From Dyadobacter sp. Leaf189 (lineage in GTDB: Bacteria; Bacteroidota; Bacteroidia; Cytophagales; Spirosomataceae): a DNA stretch of 64,000 nucleotides. The stretch spans positions 1,857,999-1,921,998 of the forward strand of contig NZ_LMPS01000001.1 in assembly GCF_001424405.1 (NCBI RefSeq), read 5' to 3'. The translations under genes and the position numbers were made by a program. The notes under the pieces were generated by a model. The model made no database searches, was not told the DNA's origin, and saw only the letters and a list, made by a program, of their open reading frames with translations. Positions 17,966 to 27,589 of the stretch are shown here, piece after piece; position 1 is the stretch's first letter; every line of letters begins with the position of its first letter.

Positions 17966-18670
17966 TTATTTGCCTACCTGGAAGAGCACACCAATGTGAG
18001 CTGACGCGCCGCGGTTATAGAGTTTGGCATCGTCACCGTCTACAGAAGTGGCCAGGTTGCGCAACCCGAGGTGGTAGCGTCCTTCTGCGAAGATTCGAAG
18101 TGCCCCCATAGGGTAGGAGAGTCCGGCGCCGCCGACCATTCCAAAGTCGAACTTGCGGCTGTCTTCTCCGAAGCTGTATGTTTCATCCTGGCTCTCGCTG
18201 GCTACCAGTTCACCGTCAACATAAGCTTTTGACGTGGATTTTGCCTTTAAATTACCCGCCAGCAAACGTACTTCGGGTCCAATGGAAAAAAGACCTTCCA
18301 ATTTTCCCAGCTTGGGCCTGTATTGAAAAAGAACAGGTAATTCAATGTAGTTGACTGACAAAGTTCCTTTTACATCAATCTTGAGTTGCTGGCCGTTAAT
18401 CAGATCCTCGGATTTCATCCTGACCCGCGTGCCGCGTTGTGAAAACCCCGGTTCAAGCTGAATGCTGGTCGAAGGGCCAATCGGGAAGTTGAACAGCACC
18501 GCGAAATTCAGTCCTGGTTTAGGTTTGAACGGATAGTTCTCATCATCCTGCACGACAAAATTGGCAAAGTTAGCGCCGGCCCGTAGCCCGACACTCATTT
18601 GCGCCCAGGACGCAGACCCGGCGAAAGAACAAAGTACTAATAGCAGGAAAGGACATAGGGATTTTTTCAT
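17966..18670 (-). CDS. PorT-like outer-membrane beta-barrel protein
   Basis: About 234 residues with a signal peptide (cleavage near ASWAQ). The mature part starts with VGLRAGANFANFVVQDDENYPFKPKPGLNFAVLFNF, the recurrent pattern of PF13568-type barrels, and continues with strands such as GLFSIGPEVRLLAG and LRIFAEGRYHLGLRNL. The specific role is unknown. The leader on the minus strand reads CTCAACAATC, related to the TTCATCAACAA motif. Confidence 0.75.
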   Translation of the reverse strand: MKKSLCPFLLLVLCSFAGSASWAQMSVGLRAGANFANFVVQDDENYPFKPKPGLNFAVLFNFPIGPSTSIQLEPGFSQRGTRVRMKSEDLINGQQLKIDVKGTLSVNYIELPVLFQYRPKLGKLEGLFSIGPEVRLLAGNLKAKSTSKAYVDGELVASESQDETYSFGEDSRKFDFGMVGGAGLSYPMGALRIFAEGRYHLGLRNLATSVDGDDAKLYNRGASAHIGVLFQVGK

Positions 18671-18784
18671 TTTCACTAGTCATTTAGATTGTTGAGAGAA
18701 GTACTTGAAATAATCTTTTAAAGAAAGTAAAGTATGTTAAGATATCTTGTAGAAGATTATTAAATAATATTCGTAAAAGCAGGA

Positions 18785-18854
18785 GGCTCCGCAGGAGCCG
18801 GTAAGAATCTGGTAAGAGACATTTGGCTATAAACAGGAAGCTCCTCTGGAGCTT
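18785..18854. repeat. Pair of similar REP-like hairpins
   Basis: Two short perfect palindromes, GGCTCC-gca-GGAGCC (18785-18799) and AAGCTCC-tct-GGAGCTT (18838-18854), share the frame CAGGARGCTCC-N3-GGAGC. They sit 38 nt apart between the PorT-like gene start and the permease stop codon. The second is 7 nt from the permease stop but has no T tract. Confidence 0.45.
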
Positions 18855-18860
18855 ACGCTA

Positions 18861-21308
18861 CTACTCATTGCGGAGTGTCTGCACAGGGTTCATTAATGCG
18901 GCTTTCAGGCTCTGGAAACCTACTGTGAGTACGGCAATGAGAATAACCAGCCCGCCTGCCCCGGCAAACATCCACCACGCTATATCGGTCTGATACGCGA
19001 AATCCTGCAGCCATTTTTTCATCAGGTAACCTGCAACGGGACAGGCAATCACGATCGAAATAATGACCAGTCGCAGAAAGTCTTTGGAGACCAGCGCCAG
19101 GATCCCGGCAATGCTGGCGCCAAGTACTTTTCTTACACCAATTTCCTTTGTACGCTGCTCCGTCATATAGCTGGCAAGACCAAACAAGCCCAGGCAAGCA
19201 ATGAAAATAGCCAGCATGGAGGCCAATGCAAATACCTGGCTGTACTGCTTTTCTGTCTGGTACTGCTCATTGTATTTCTGGTCAACAAAATAGTATTCGA
19301 ACGGATTACCTGGAAATGCAGCTTTGTAGAGGCTTTCCAGTTCTTTAAGCTGCTTTTTCATGTTGGCAGTTGAGACCTGCAATACAAGTCTGCCGCCTGA
19401 TTTACGGGGCATGAAAATGATCGGGCCAATTGCATTTTGCAGTCCCTGGTGATTGTAATCCTTCACGACGCCCACGATCTCGAAAGGTTGTCCCCAGCTT
19501 ACAATTCCTCCCACCGCCTTCTGCGGAGACGCAAACCCGAGCTGCCGTGCTGCTGCTTCATTGACCATGAGTTTGCCGCTCTTTTCCCAGGCCAGTTCCG
19601 CCTCACGCGAAGTAAAATTGCGACCGGCTACAACGGGTATCTGAAAAACAGTCAGGTAGTGATCATCGATAATGCCCATTGAGTAGCTTTTCTTGGAGTC
19701 ATCCCATTTGTCGCCCTGCCGGGTAATACCCGATGCATTGAAAGAATAGTAGCTTCCCGGAACAATGCCGGTGTGGCTGTAATTTTTGACGTAAGGCAAT
19801 GCGGCGATCTGGTCATCGAGCAGTGCAGAGCTGGTGCCAATGCTTTTGTCGTCGCCGATCTGCGGTCCGTTGATCACCAGTCGCTGCTCGGGCCTGAAAC
19901 CCAGGTCTTTGTTTTGCATGTACTGCAGCTGGTTGTACAAAACGAGCGTTGCGATGATCAGAATAACGGAAACGCTGAACTGGGCAACTACGAGCACTTT
20001 CCGGAGCCAGTTGTCTTTACCTGCATTCAATTTCAAACCCGCTGCGCCTTTCAGTATCTGGACGGGCTGCAGGGAAGTCACCGAAAAGGCCACATAGCTT
20101 CCCGAAAGAAACGCGCCCGAAACCAGCAGCAAAGCTGCAAGTAGCCAGGAAGGATCGTTGAGCAAGGCAGTCAGCGAAAAATCCTTTTGCGTAAATTCAT
20201 TAAAATGCGGCTGGACAAAGAATACGAGCAATATGCCGAGGGCAAAACCGAGCAGGTTAAGCAGAAAGGATTCGCCTAAAAACTGATTGATCAGCTGGAA
20301 CCTGCCAGCGCCGACTACTTTCCTGACACCAACTTCTTTCGCGCGTTTCAGGGATGCAGCCGTGGAAAGGTTAATGTAATTGAACCAGGCAATGACAAGG
20401 ATCAGAACGGCGATGCCGCTGAGCAGGTACACAAAAGAGAGGCTCCCACTGGTAGGGTAAGCATCGTCCATGGAGGAGCCGAGATGGATATCAGCAAGCG
20501 GTTGCAGAACAAATTTGCTTTTATCCTCGGGATTCAGCTTTTGCTTGAATGCATTTACTTTCTTCTCAAATGCGGCCGGATCAGCTTTTTCATGGAGTTG
20601 GAAAAAGTTGGTCACAAAGGATCCGTCAAATCTGTCCAGCCGCGCCCATTCATTTCCATTCAGGTTAGCCGGGTTGGCAAGTGTTTGCAGGGAAAGTACG
20701 GCATCGAACCGGATATCTGAATTTTCGGGCATATCCTCGTACACTGCAGTTACCGTATACAAGGTTCTTCCGAACTGGTTATTCATGATCAATGTCTTTC
20801 CGACAACCTTTTCAGTGCCAAAATACTTCCTGGCGCGCGAAGCAGCCAATGCAACCGTGTTCGTTTCAGAAAGGGCAGACTGCGCATTTCCTTGAAGTAA
20901 TGGAAATGTAAAAAGGGTAAAAAAGCTAGCGTCGGCATAAGCGAGCGCATCTTCGCGGAAGCTCTGTATATTTCCTTTCGTGCCCTGGCCTTCGATGGAG
21001 ATTACGCCGTTTGCCGAACCTTCCGCGACCCTGCAATAGGTTTTTACCTCGCTGAACTCCTTTCTGATCAAAGGCGCGATCGCCGGCTTCATTTGCACAA
21101 AAACGTCGCCTGTTGGCTGACTGTCAAGCATCCGGTAGATCGAAGGCAGATTTTTGTGGAACTGGTTGACGCTTTTCTCAAAAGCCACATATTCGAATAT
21201 GAGGACGAAAGCGGCGATGCCCAGACCAAGTCCGGCTACATTGATGATGGAGAACAGCCTGTTCTTGCGCAGACTGCGAATCGCGATTTTGAGGTAGGAC
21301 TGGAACAT
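18861..21308 (-). CDS. FtsX/MacB-type ABC transporter permease
   Basis: An 815-residue permease. An N-terminal membrane helix (about residues 20-40) leads into a periplasmic MacB-PCD domain and a first FtsX core of three helices with the signature RAKEVGVRKVVGAGRFQLI. A second periplasmic domain and a second FtsX core with RTKEIGVRKVLGASIAGIL follow. No ATPase gene is adjacent, so the partner must be encoded elsewhere. Family members move lipids, peptides or antibiotics or transmit mechanical force across the membrane. The specific substrate is unknown. A paralogue is encoded at 27590-30004. Confidence 0.88.
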   Translation of the reverse strand: MFQSYLKIAIRSLRKNRLFSIINVAGLGLGIAAFVLIFEYVAFEKSVNQFHKNLPSIYRMLDSQPTGDVFVQMKPAIAPLIRKEFSEVKTYCRVAEGSANGVISIEGQGTKGNIQSFREDALAYADASFFTLFTFPLLQGNAQSALSETNTVALAASRARKYFGTEKVVGKTLIMNNQFGRTLYTVTAVYEDMPENSDIRFDAVLSLQTLANPANLNGNEWARLDRFDGSFVTNFFQLHEKADPAAFEKKVNAFKQKLNPEDKSKFVLQPLADIHLGSSMDDAYPTSGSLSFVYLLSGIAVLILVIAWFNYINLSTAASLKRAKEVGVRKVVGAGRFQLINQFLGESFLLNLLGFALGILLVFFVQPHFNEFTQKDFSLTALLNDPSWLLAALLLVSGAFLSGSYVAFSVTSLQPVQILKGAAGLKLNAGKDNWLRKVLVVAQFSVSVILIIATLVLYNQLQYMQNKDLGFRPEQRLVINGPQIGDDKSIGTSSALLDDQIAALPYVKNYSHTGIVPGSYYSFNASGITRQGDKWDDSKKSYSMGIIDDHYLTVFQIPVVAGRNFTSREAELAWEKSGKLMVNEAAARQLGFASPQKAVGGIVSWGQPFEIVGVVKDYNHQGLQNAIGPIIFMPRKSGGRLVLQVSTANMKKQLKELESLYKAAFPGNPFEYYFVDQKYNEQYQTEKQYSQVFALASMLAIFIACLGLFGLASYMTEQRTKEIGVRKVLGASIAGILALVSKDFLRLVIISIVIACPVAGYLMKKWLQDFAYQTDIAWWMFAGAGGLVILIAVLTVGFQSLKAALMNPVQTLRNE

Positions 21309-21507
21309 GAGTTTGGAACGACAGCTAGGTTTTTGATTGAATCAGCGAAGATTATGCCACTGTTCAAAACCTGTCTGAATCGTTCCAATCGGCTGTTTGT
21401 CAATAAGTGCTGTACGATTCCGAACAATTTAATATCGGGTCTGTTCGGTGCTTTCGAAGCATGCAGTAAATATCAAAGAACCTGCCATAAACTGTTTTCA
21501 GGATTAA

Positions 21508-21963
21508 TTACTTGCAGTCTGTTTTTTCCAGCTTCACACCCGCATAACGGACATTGGCTTTGTCGGCAAAAACGAATTTTCCATCCTTGAAAATCCTGTC
21601 GCCGATTCCTTCTACCAGCAAAGTGTCGTTTCTCAGAAAGGTAACTTCATTGACGAATTCGGAATCGGCAGACATGAAAGTGTAAGTTCCCCAGAGCGTA
21701 TCGCCGGCCATTTTGCCGAGGAATAGTCCATTGTTCTGGTCCTTTTCATAAAGCTTGTAGCCCAGACTGCCCTTTATACTATCCCCATACATCAATGCAT
21801 TAAACAGTACGGTATCCTTTTGCACGAATGAGGAATAGCACAGATTGAATGTACTGTCCGATTCAGATTTTTTGGTGTTAAGCGCCGAGTTCTCAGTTGG
21901 TCCGGAATTGCAGGCAGTCAGGAACATAGCGCCCAGGAAAAGCAGTGTAATGCAGTTTTTCAT
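21508..21963 (-). CDS. Small lipoprotein of unknown function
   Basis: About 151 residues starting at the ATG at 21963, which opens into a lipoprotein signal (LGAMFLTAC). A 25-residue upstream extension is possible but lacks signal character. The mature part is beta-rich (LYEKDQNNGLFLGKMAGDTLWGTYTFMSADSEFVNEVTFLRND) and resembles small periplasmic lipocalin-like or META-like folds, but I cannot assign a family. It stands alone between the permease gene and the 2H phosphoesterase gene on the same strand. Confidence 0.65.
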   Translation of the reverse strand: MKNCITLLFLGAMFLTACNSGPTENSALNTKKSESDSTFNLCYSSFVQKDTVLFNALMYGDSIKGSLGYKLYEKDQNNGLFLGKMAGDTLWGTYTFMSADSEFVNEVTFLRNDTLLVEGIGDRIFKDGKFVFADKANVRYAGVKLEKTDCK

Positions 21964-22080
21964 TTTGAAGATTTCAGTTTTAAATCGTACGAAGTTCACC
22001 TTAAATGCCCGCAAAGCTATCTTTTCCCGGAGCGCCAAAATGTGACGGTAGTAGGCTCAGATTATGAGAATGGTCATGAT

Positions 22081-22644
22081 TTACAACTCAGTCTGCTCAG
22101 TAGCCGGGATACTTCCCTGAAAAGGGATGGTGGTCAGAAACTCCCAAGGTCCGCCTTTGTAGCGCCACAAACGGATTCCGCTGACTGCGAAACTGAATGG
22201 TTCGAAGCTGCCCGACAGCTCGGCCAGCAGTTTTTTGGCAGCGGCCGGCTCCACCTTGTTTTGAACGGTAATATGAAAATTCCTCTTTTGCCGGTCCTGG
22301 TTGGTCAGGTATTGCGACCAGTGTTTTTGCAGCGTCTGATGCAATGCAGGCAGCTCCGGTGCCCCGATCTTGAAAGCGGTACCAAAGCCAAGTGAAACAA
22401 CCTGCAAGGCAGTAACCGTAAAAGGCGGCTGATCCTGCGCGAGCTTAATAATATCTTCCATAATCCACGGCTCGTCCGGTAATGCGTGAAAAAGGGTCAG
22501 ATGGGCATTAAGGTAGTTACGCTCAGGCGGGAAATGCATTTGACGGAGCCGATCAAAATAATCCTGGGCAGCAGGCGTGATCAGCAGCGTGGCCACCAGC
22601 GGGTCCCGTGCAGGTTCGTCCTGCGAAAAGTGCGTTTGTTCCAT
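22081..22644 (-). CDS. 2H phosphoesterase / 2'-5' RNA ligase-like protein
   Basis: A 187-residue cytoplasmic protein with the two HxT/S motifs of the 2H superfamily, HLTLF (about residue 48) and HITVQ (about residue 124), spaced as expected for LigT-like enzymes. Such enzymes open or form 2',5'- or cyclic phosphate bonds in RNA or nucleotides. The precise substrate is unknown. It diverges from the barstar-like gene across 33 bp, an arrangement that could couple two RNA-related functions. Confidence 0.8.
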   Translation of the reverse strand: MEQTHFSQDEPARDPLVATLLITPAAQDYFDRLRQMHFPPERNYLNAHLTLFHALPDEPWIMEDIIKLAQDQPPFTVTALQVVSLGFGTAFKIGAPELPALHQTLQKHWSQYLTNQDRQKRNFHITVQNKVEPAAAKKLLAELSGSFEPFSFAVSGIRLWRYKGGPWEFLTTIPFQGSIPATEQTEL

Positions 22645-22677
22645 CTGATCTTGTTGGTTGACTTACCAGACCATGCA

Positions 22678-23130
22678 ATGATCGTACCTTTGCCGTATTT
22701 CGCAACCGTTACCAACTCCCGCACAGCATTGAGCAACAGCAAGCAGATCGTGATCGACGGCAACGCAATCCACGATATACCATCCTTTTATGAAGAGATC
22801 AACCGCGTATTTATGAAGGATGAAAACTGGATTTTGGGCGCAAGTCTCGACGCATTCAGTGACTTGCTGTTCGGAGCATTTGGTGAAATAAAAGGAGACG
22901 AACCTGTCGAGCTAATCTGGATCAATCAGCGCAGGAGCCGCGAAAAATTAGGTTTTGAAACAACCCTTGCCTACTACACCGAAAAGCTTGCCCCCGATTC
23001 TCCATTTAACAAAACCCTTTTTGCAGAAAAAAGAAGGGCACTGGAATGCGGAGAAGGACAAACGTATTTTGAAATCATCCTGGAAATCATTGCTGAACAT
23101 CCCAATATCACATTAAAAGAAGCATTGTAG
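22678..23130 (+). CDS. Barstar-like ribonuclease inhibitor family protein
   Basis: About 150 residues from the ATG at 22678. The longer upstream frame is shadow sequence on the 2H gene. The segment IVIDGNAIHDIPSFYEEINRVF followed by LGASLDAFSDLLFGAFGEI is the barstar pattern: a beta strand, a helix, then the loop and helix that occlude the barnase active site. No partner ribonuclease is encoded next to it, so it is an orphan here. The tail (TYFEIILEIIAEHPNITLKEAL) is helical. Confidence 0.75.
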   Translation: MIVPLPYFATVTNSRTALSNSKQIVIDGNAIHDIPSFYEEINRVFMKDENWILGASLDAFSDLLFGAFGEIKGDEPVELIWINQRRSREKLGFETTLAYYTEKLAPDSPFNKTLFAEKRRALECGEGQTYFEIILEIIAEHPNITLKEAL

Positions 23131-23420
23131 TCGCTCTGGCCTGTGCGTTGAAACTACAATTCAGCTTCATTTTGCGCGGGTCGGGCCAGGTAAATATGCA
23201 TTTCACAAAGTCCCGGGTTGAACGTCGCAGTACCCGCCAGATACCTTTGTTCCGAATCAGCGCCAGCCTCTCACCATCCAGGATAATTTTGTGTCGGGAC
23301 GATACAACGATCCCGCACTTTCCAGGCCTCTTTAAGCAAGATAAGCAACCCTTTCATAGACCGGAATTGCCGGTAGATCACTGTGGTTCATTCCTTTCAT
23401 CCTGTTTAAGCCTGCCTGTT

Positions 23421-24668
23421 ATGAGACTTTTCTTCCTTGCTTTTTTGATACTGGCGTCTGCTGCCGGATTCGCTCAGGATACCACCAGCGTTTCCTTTGC
23501 CGAGGAGCAGGATACATTGGTCCGGCAGCGGTTTGTCGATCGGTACGAAAACGTTTTCATGACCAAAGTTCCATCGCGTCACATGTTCAAGGTCGGACTG
23601 ACGTTCCTGCCAAACTATTTGATAAGTGTTGAAAACAGCAGCAATGATGGAACGCAGCTGGATCTCGGATATGAATACAAGGTGCTGCCTTCATGGTCGG
23701 TAGGCGCAGACGCCGGTGTGAGCGGGAACTGGGGCTCGAATGTGGGATTTGGAGGGATGTTATCAGCCAAAGTGTATACCCGCTGGTACTATGACATGCG
23801 CCGCAGGATCAGGGAAGGAACAAGTGTCAACAATTTCACTGGTAACTTCCTCGCATTGGTCGGCGAGAGGCACTGGGGCAAAGGTGCTGCAAACAACCAG
23901 CTTCAAAGACTGGGCATAGAGTTCGGCCTGCAGCGACGGTTTTTCAATCTCGGTCGGATCGAACTGGGTGTCGGTTTGTACTATCAGGATTTTAAACAGA
24001 GAGAATCTCCGTTTTTGCTTGCTTATCACCTGAACAAATCGTCGCAATTTGCAATTACCTCGCGCACCAGCATGGGGATCGGGTTCGGGGATTGGAAACG
24101 ACAAAAGAACCTGCCGATCTGTGAGGTTTTGTTTTGTGAAGATGATGTGCAGCAACAATGGAAATTGTTGTGGCCCAAACTGTACCTTTCTCCCAATTTC
24201 GTAAATGGGACAGTCGGCGCGGGTTACGAAAGAAAGATTGCCAAAAGTCCTTTTTCGCTAAATACCCAGGTTACTGCATTTTATATGCGCATTGCTTCAA
24301 AGGGATTGTCTTATCCATTAAATCGTGTTTCAGTCAGCAACGATTTTCAGGTCCATTCTTCCATTCAAATGCGGTATTATTTACACCAGCGTCAAAACAT
24401 CAGGCTTGGGAAGGGCGGCAACAACTTATCCGGACCTTACATAGGTCCGTACGCCGACCATTTATTTTATCACAGCGAGACCATATTTGGCGTTGGTAAA
24501 AGTAAAAAGCACGTGGGTTTGGGAGTGGGATTTGGCCAGCAGCAAACCATCTTCAACAAAGCTTATGTTGATCTTTCGGTCGGCGTCAGCCACAATCTTT
24601 TGAAAACAGATGCAGATTCGAAGCGTTTCCTGGGCGCAGTTAAGCTTGGCTTCGGGTTGATTTTGTAA
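23421..24668 (+). CDS. Secreted beta-strand-rich protein, probable outer-membrane protein
   Basis: About 415 residues from the ATG at 23421, which opens directly into a signal peptide (FLAFLILASAAGFAQ). The much longer upstream frame lacks any signal and is rejected. Repeated amphipathic strands (WSVGADAGVSGNWGSNVGFGG, GRIELGVGLYYQDF, KHVGLGVGFGQQQ) and the ending AVKLGFGLIL suggest a barrel. Function is unknown. It converges with the ABC ATPase gene. Confidence 0.65.
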   Translation: MRLFFLAFLILASAAGFAQDTTSVSFAEEQDTLVRQRFVDRYENVFMTKVPSRHMFKVGLTFLPNYLISVENSSNDGTQLDLGYEYKVLPSWSVGADAGVSGNWGSNVGFGGMLSAKVYTRWYYDMRRRIREGTSVNNFTGNFLALVGERHWGKGAANNQLQRLGIEFGLQRRFFNLGRIELGVGLYYQDFKQRESPFLLAYHLNKSSQFAITSRTSMGIGFGDWKRQKNLPICEVLFCEDDVQQQWKLLWPKLYLSPNFVNGTVGAGYERKIAKSPFSLNTQVTAFYMRIASKGLSYPLNRVSVSNDFQVHSSIQMRYYLHQRQNIRLGKGGNNLSGPYIGPYADHLFYHSETIFGVGKSKKHVGLGVGFGQQQTIFNKAYVDLSVGVSHNLLKTDADSKRFLGAVKLGFGLIL

Positions 24669-24689
24669 AATGTGAAGGGGAGAAGCTGT

Positions 24690-25346
24690 CTAATAAATAT
24701 ATCCGAAATCGCGCAGCTGCTGCAAGGGTTCCTGCAAGAGAATAGTCCGTCCGCCGTTGTTGAGCAGATATACCTGGTCCGACAATGCCAGTACATCCCG
24801 GTAATAATGATCTGAGATAAGAATGCCTTTGGTGGCTTTCAACGCCAAAAGCCACGCCTTGATCCGCTCGACATGCAGCGGCATCAGATTCGAAAACGGT
24901 TCATCCAGCATGATAAACTCAGCCGGACAAGAGATAACCATGATGGTCTCGATCAAACGCTGCTCGCCTCCTGATAGCTGATTCAGCCGCTGCGGCAACA
25001 TTCTTTGCAGCTCAGGGAAGTACGCACCCGCTTCCGAAACGGGGACTTCGTAAAGCCGCAATGCTTCCGAAACTTTGAGGTACCCGGGGACAAACTGCCG
25101 CTGAGGCAGGTACGCAGCCGCATTGGGTTGCTGGTAAAGTTTGCTGACGTATTTCTTGTTAATCCTTACAGAGCAGTTTTGAGCTGCCCTGGTTCCGTAA
25201 ATCACTTCCAGCAAACTCGATTTCCCGCTTCCATTCCGCCCCAGCAGGCCCACAATATTTCCCTTCTCTATTTTCAGGTAAATGTTCTGAAGAATTTTCC
25301 TGCGGCCATATTCCAGCAGGATACTGTCGGCTTCGAGCATATTCAT
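24690..25346 (-). CDS. ABC transporter ATP-binding protein
   Basis: About 218 residues. The Walker A is GRNGSGKSS, the signature is LSGGEQRLIE, the Walker B is PAEFIMLDEPFSN, and the switch His is in LISDHYYRD. The ATG at 25346 overlaps the stop of the upstream membrane protein gene by 4 nt, so the two are translationally coupled and probably form one transporter. The frame extends further upstream, but that part overlaps the membrane gene. Its substrate is unknown. Confidence 0.88.
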   Translation of the reverse strand: MNMLEADSILLEYGRRKILQNIYLKIEKGNIVGLLGRNGSGKSSLLEVIYGTRAAQNCSVRINKKYVSKLYQQPNAAAYLPQRQFVPGYLKVSEALRLYEVPVSEAGAYFPELQRMLPQRLNQLSGGEQRLIETIMVISCPAEFIMLDEPFSNLMPLHVERIKAWLLALKATKGILISDHYYRDVLALSDQVYLLNNGGRTILLQEPLQQLRDFGYIY

Positions 25347-25663
25347 CCGAAAATGATGGTCGCTAAAATGATCCATAATGCGAATACGACAAGATCGAGC
25401 AGGTAGGCCAGCAAAGCCAGCTTTACCTCCGACAGTCCGAAATGGTGGTAAAAAACAAAGCCTTTCCTGTTTGAGGAACGGAACAGGTACCATATCAGCA
25501 CCTGGCATGCGCTCCGCAACCAGAGGAAAGCAAGGATAAACGTGGGGAACACCTCAGATGTTAAAGATGGAAAACCCGCAATGCCCCACATCAGCAGGGA
25601 AGTGGCTGTGGTTACCGGCCAGATACTTCTATGAAAAACAGACACAACTTGAAGCTTTCGCAT
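25343..25663 (-). CDS. Small membrane protein coupled to the ABC ATPase
   Basis: About 106 residues with three hydrophobic segments (TTATSLLMWGIAGFPSL, FPTFILAFLWLRSACQVLIWYLF, VKLALLAYLLDLVVFALWIILATIIFG). The ATGA overlap with the ATPase gene suggests it is the membrane partner, although it is far smaller than standard permeases. It matches no family I recognise. A TTG start 11 codons upstream is possible. Confidence 0.6.
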   Translation of the reverse strand: MRKLQVVSVFHRSIWPVTTATSLLMWGIAGFPSLTSEVFPTFILAFLWLRSACQVLIWYLFRSSNRKGFVFYHHFGLSEVKLALLAYLLDLVVFALWIILATIIFG

Positions 25664-25755
25664 TCCCTTTTTTTTGGGGAAGATAGCGTGCTTCAATCAG
25701 CAGCGGGAAAATTTAACAACTTTTAACCTGGCTGACCAGCTTCTGAAAAGCGCAT

Positions 25756-27540
25756 TTACTTTCGCACAACATCGCAGTCCGTGACCAGTCCCGCTGCGGT
25801 TAAATGGACAAGTACAAACTGGTCTGGTTTATCGGCGAGAAGCCGGTAAGTAACAATTTCACTCACATCACTGCCGTGCCGCTGAATGCCGCGACCCTGT
25901 ACGTTTTCAGAATGTACAAGCTGGATGGATTTCATTCCAAGCAGGTCGCGGGTTCCCTGTGTGAAAGAGCGGCGGGTTCCGTCCGCTATACCCGGCGTTT
26001 CTTCCACCATTTTCCCGCCTTTGCCCATTGCATTCAGCGCAACTTCTATCTGCTTCGTGCGGCCCGGAGTCGGGTCGGAGATGGTTTTTGGGTTTGAAAA
26101 TAGCGGTCCGATCCGCGGGACTTTGCGTTGGTCATTTCCTGTTTTCCACATAAAGTCGGTTACCTTACCATTTGCATCGGGCGTAAAAATGACGATCGCA
26201 TCACGGTCGGTGGAGGCGAATTGGGTTGGCGAGAGTGGCACAAATTCCTCGTCCGGCAGGTTGTCGGTTAATGAATAAAGGCGGTTGTTTTCAAATTGGA
26301 AGGCGATCATTCTGTTGTTATCCAGCTCATACCTTCCTTCAAAAGCCGCGGTTTGCGACGGAGTGACACTGGCTGCAATCCGTTGAATGGGTTTGCTCAC
26401 CGGAAAGCCTTCCCAATGGTAATGCGCGGCAACTGCATTCAACACCTGGCCCACCATTCTTGAATTATCATTGGCATTAATCATGATCACCACGCCCTGT
26501 CCGGTCTCTGCGCCAGCTGTAATCAAAGCGTCAAATCCTTCGTCACGCCCTCCGTGTCCAAAGCGGAGGTTTTTCCCAGTGCCTTCCACAAACACGCCGA
26601 GTCCGTCATTGTTTTTCTGGTCGGTGAGCATTTGCTTGATCATGGATTGAGAGAGTACTGAACCGGCTTTTCCCGCAAGACCATTTTGAATACTGATTGC
26701 GAAACGAGCCAGGTCCGACGGTGTGGTCCACAATCCTGCGGCTGCCATTTCGGGGTAAATATGCCAGCGGCCTTCTACCATCGCCCTGTCGCTCGTGTGA
26801 GCAGTAGCGGTCAGCCTGGCCTTGTCCGCGGGCAGCGGCTGTGCAAAAGTACTTTCGCGCATGTTGATGGGAGCCAGCACCGTTTCCTGCATAAACGCGG
26901 GGAAGGATTTACCGGTGACATCGATGATCATTTGCTGCATTACCGTGTACCCGCCACCGGAATAGCGCCATTGGCTGCCGGGAACAAAGTCGACGCGCAC
27001 AGGGCCGGTGTTAGCCGGTGGGGTCCCATCAAGTATCTGTACAACAGACGGGATAGATCCGGCTGCCGGATACCCCGGAAATCCGCTGACGGTCAATCCG
27101 GTAGTGTGGCTGAGTAAGCCGCGTAATGTAACTTTCTTGTCTTCTAAAAATTCATTTTCAGGTACTTTCCAGGTTTTGAGTTTGTTGTTAACATCTTCGT
27201 CAAGCGACAGTTTGCCTTTTTCCACCAAAAACAATGCGCCTGCTGCCGAGACGGATTTGCTGATTGAGCCGGCTAGAAACAAAGTCGATTCCGTCACTGG
27301 TACCTTGCCCGTTTTATCTGTAAACCCGTAACCTTTGGCCTTCACTATTTTACCATCCTGAATAACAGCCAGCGAGAGCCCCGGTACCTGCCGCTTTTTC
27401 ATAATTGACTCAATGAAAATGTCCAGGCTGTCTGCCTTGATTTCTGATTTGACCTGATTACTTACACCAATTTCTGACGCTGAATTTGCCACCTGGCTTT
27501 GCAAAGTAATGGCCGCCAGCAGGAGGAATGTATATTTCAT
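25756..27540 (-). CDS. Serine hydrolase, class C beta-lactamase family (S12-like)
   Basis: A 594-residue secreted protein with a signal peptide. The beta-lactamase-like domain spans about residues 35-370 and has the SxxK catalytic pair in LAGSISKSVSAAG, the Tyr motif in WRYSGGGYTVMQ, and the third motif as FGHGGRDEGFD. The C-terminal 200 residues are an extra beta-rich domain of the kind found in D-aminopeptidases and esterases of this family. It likely acts on peptides or esters in the periplasm rather than on antibiotics. Confidence 0.85.
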   Translation of the reverse strand: MKYTFLLLAAITLQSQVANSASEIGVSNQVKSEIKADSLDIFIESIMKKRQVPGLSLAVIQDGKIVKAKGYGFTDKTGKVPVTESTLFLAGSISKSVSAAGALFLVEKGKLSLDEDVNNKLKTWKVPENEFLEDKKVTLRGLLSHTTGLTVSGFPGYPAAGSIPSVVQILDGTPPANTGPVRVDFVPGSQWRYSGGGYTVMQQMIIDVTGKSFPAFMQETVLAPINMRESTFAQPLPADKARLTATAHTSDRAMVEGRWHIYPEMAAAGLWTTPSDLARFAISIQNGLAGKAGSVLSQSMIKQMLTDQKNNDGLGVFVEGTGKNLRFGHGGRDEGFDALITAGAETGQGVVIMINANDNSRMVGQVLNAVAAHYHWEGFPVSKPIQRIAASVTPSQTAAFEGRYELDNNRMIAFQFENNRLYSLTDNLPDEEFVPLSPTQFASTDRDAIVIFTPDANGKVTDFMWKTGNDQRKVPRIGPLFSNPKTISDPTPGRTKQIEVALNAMGKGGKMVEETPGIADGTRRSFTQGTRDLLGMKSIQLVHSENVQGRGIQRHGSDVSEIVTYRLLADKPDQFVLVHLTAAGLVTDCDVVRK

Positions 27541-27589
27541 TCTGGGTAATGGTTTCGTGTAAATGATTAAAGTAAACAGGCGAAATCTC

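Noticed and set aside
19773..20144. Plus-strand frames opposite the first permease
   Set aside because: They are shadows of the well-supported FtsX-type gene.
23148..23420. Extended N-terminus of the secreted protein gene before the ATG at 23421
   Set aside because: The extension has no signal character, whereas the internal ATG opens directly into a signal peptide.
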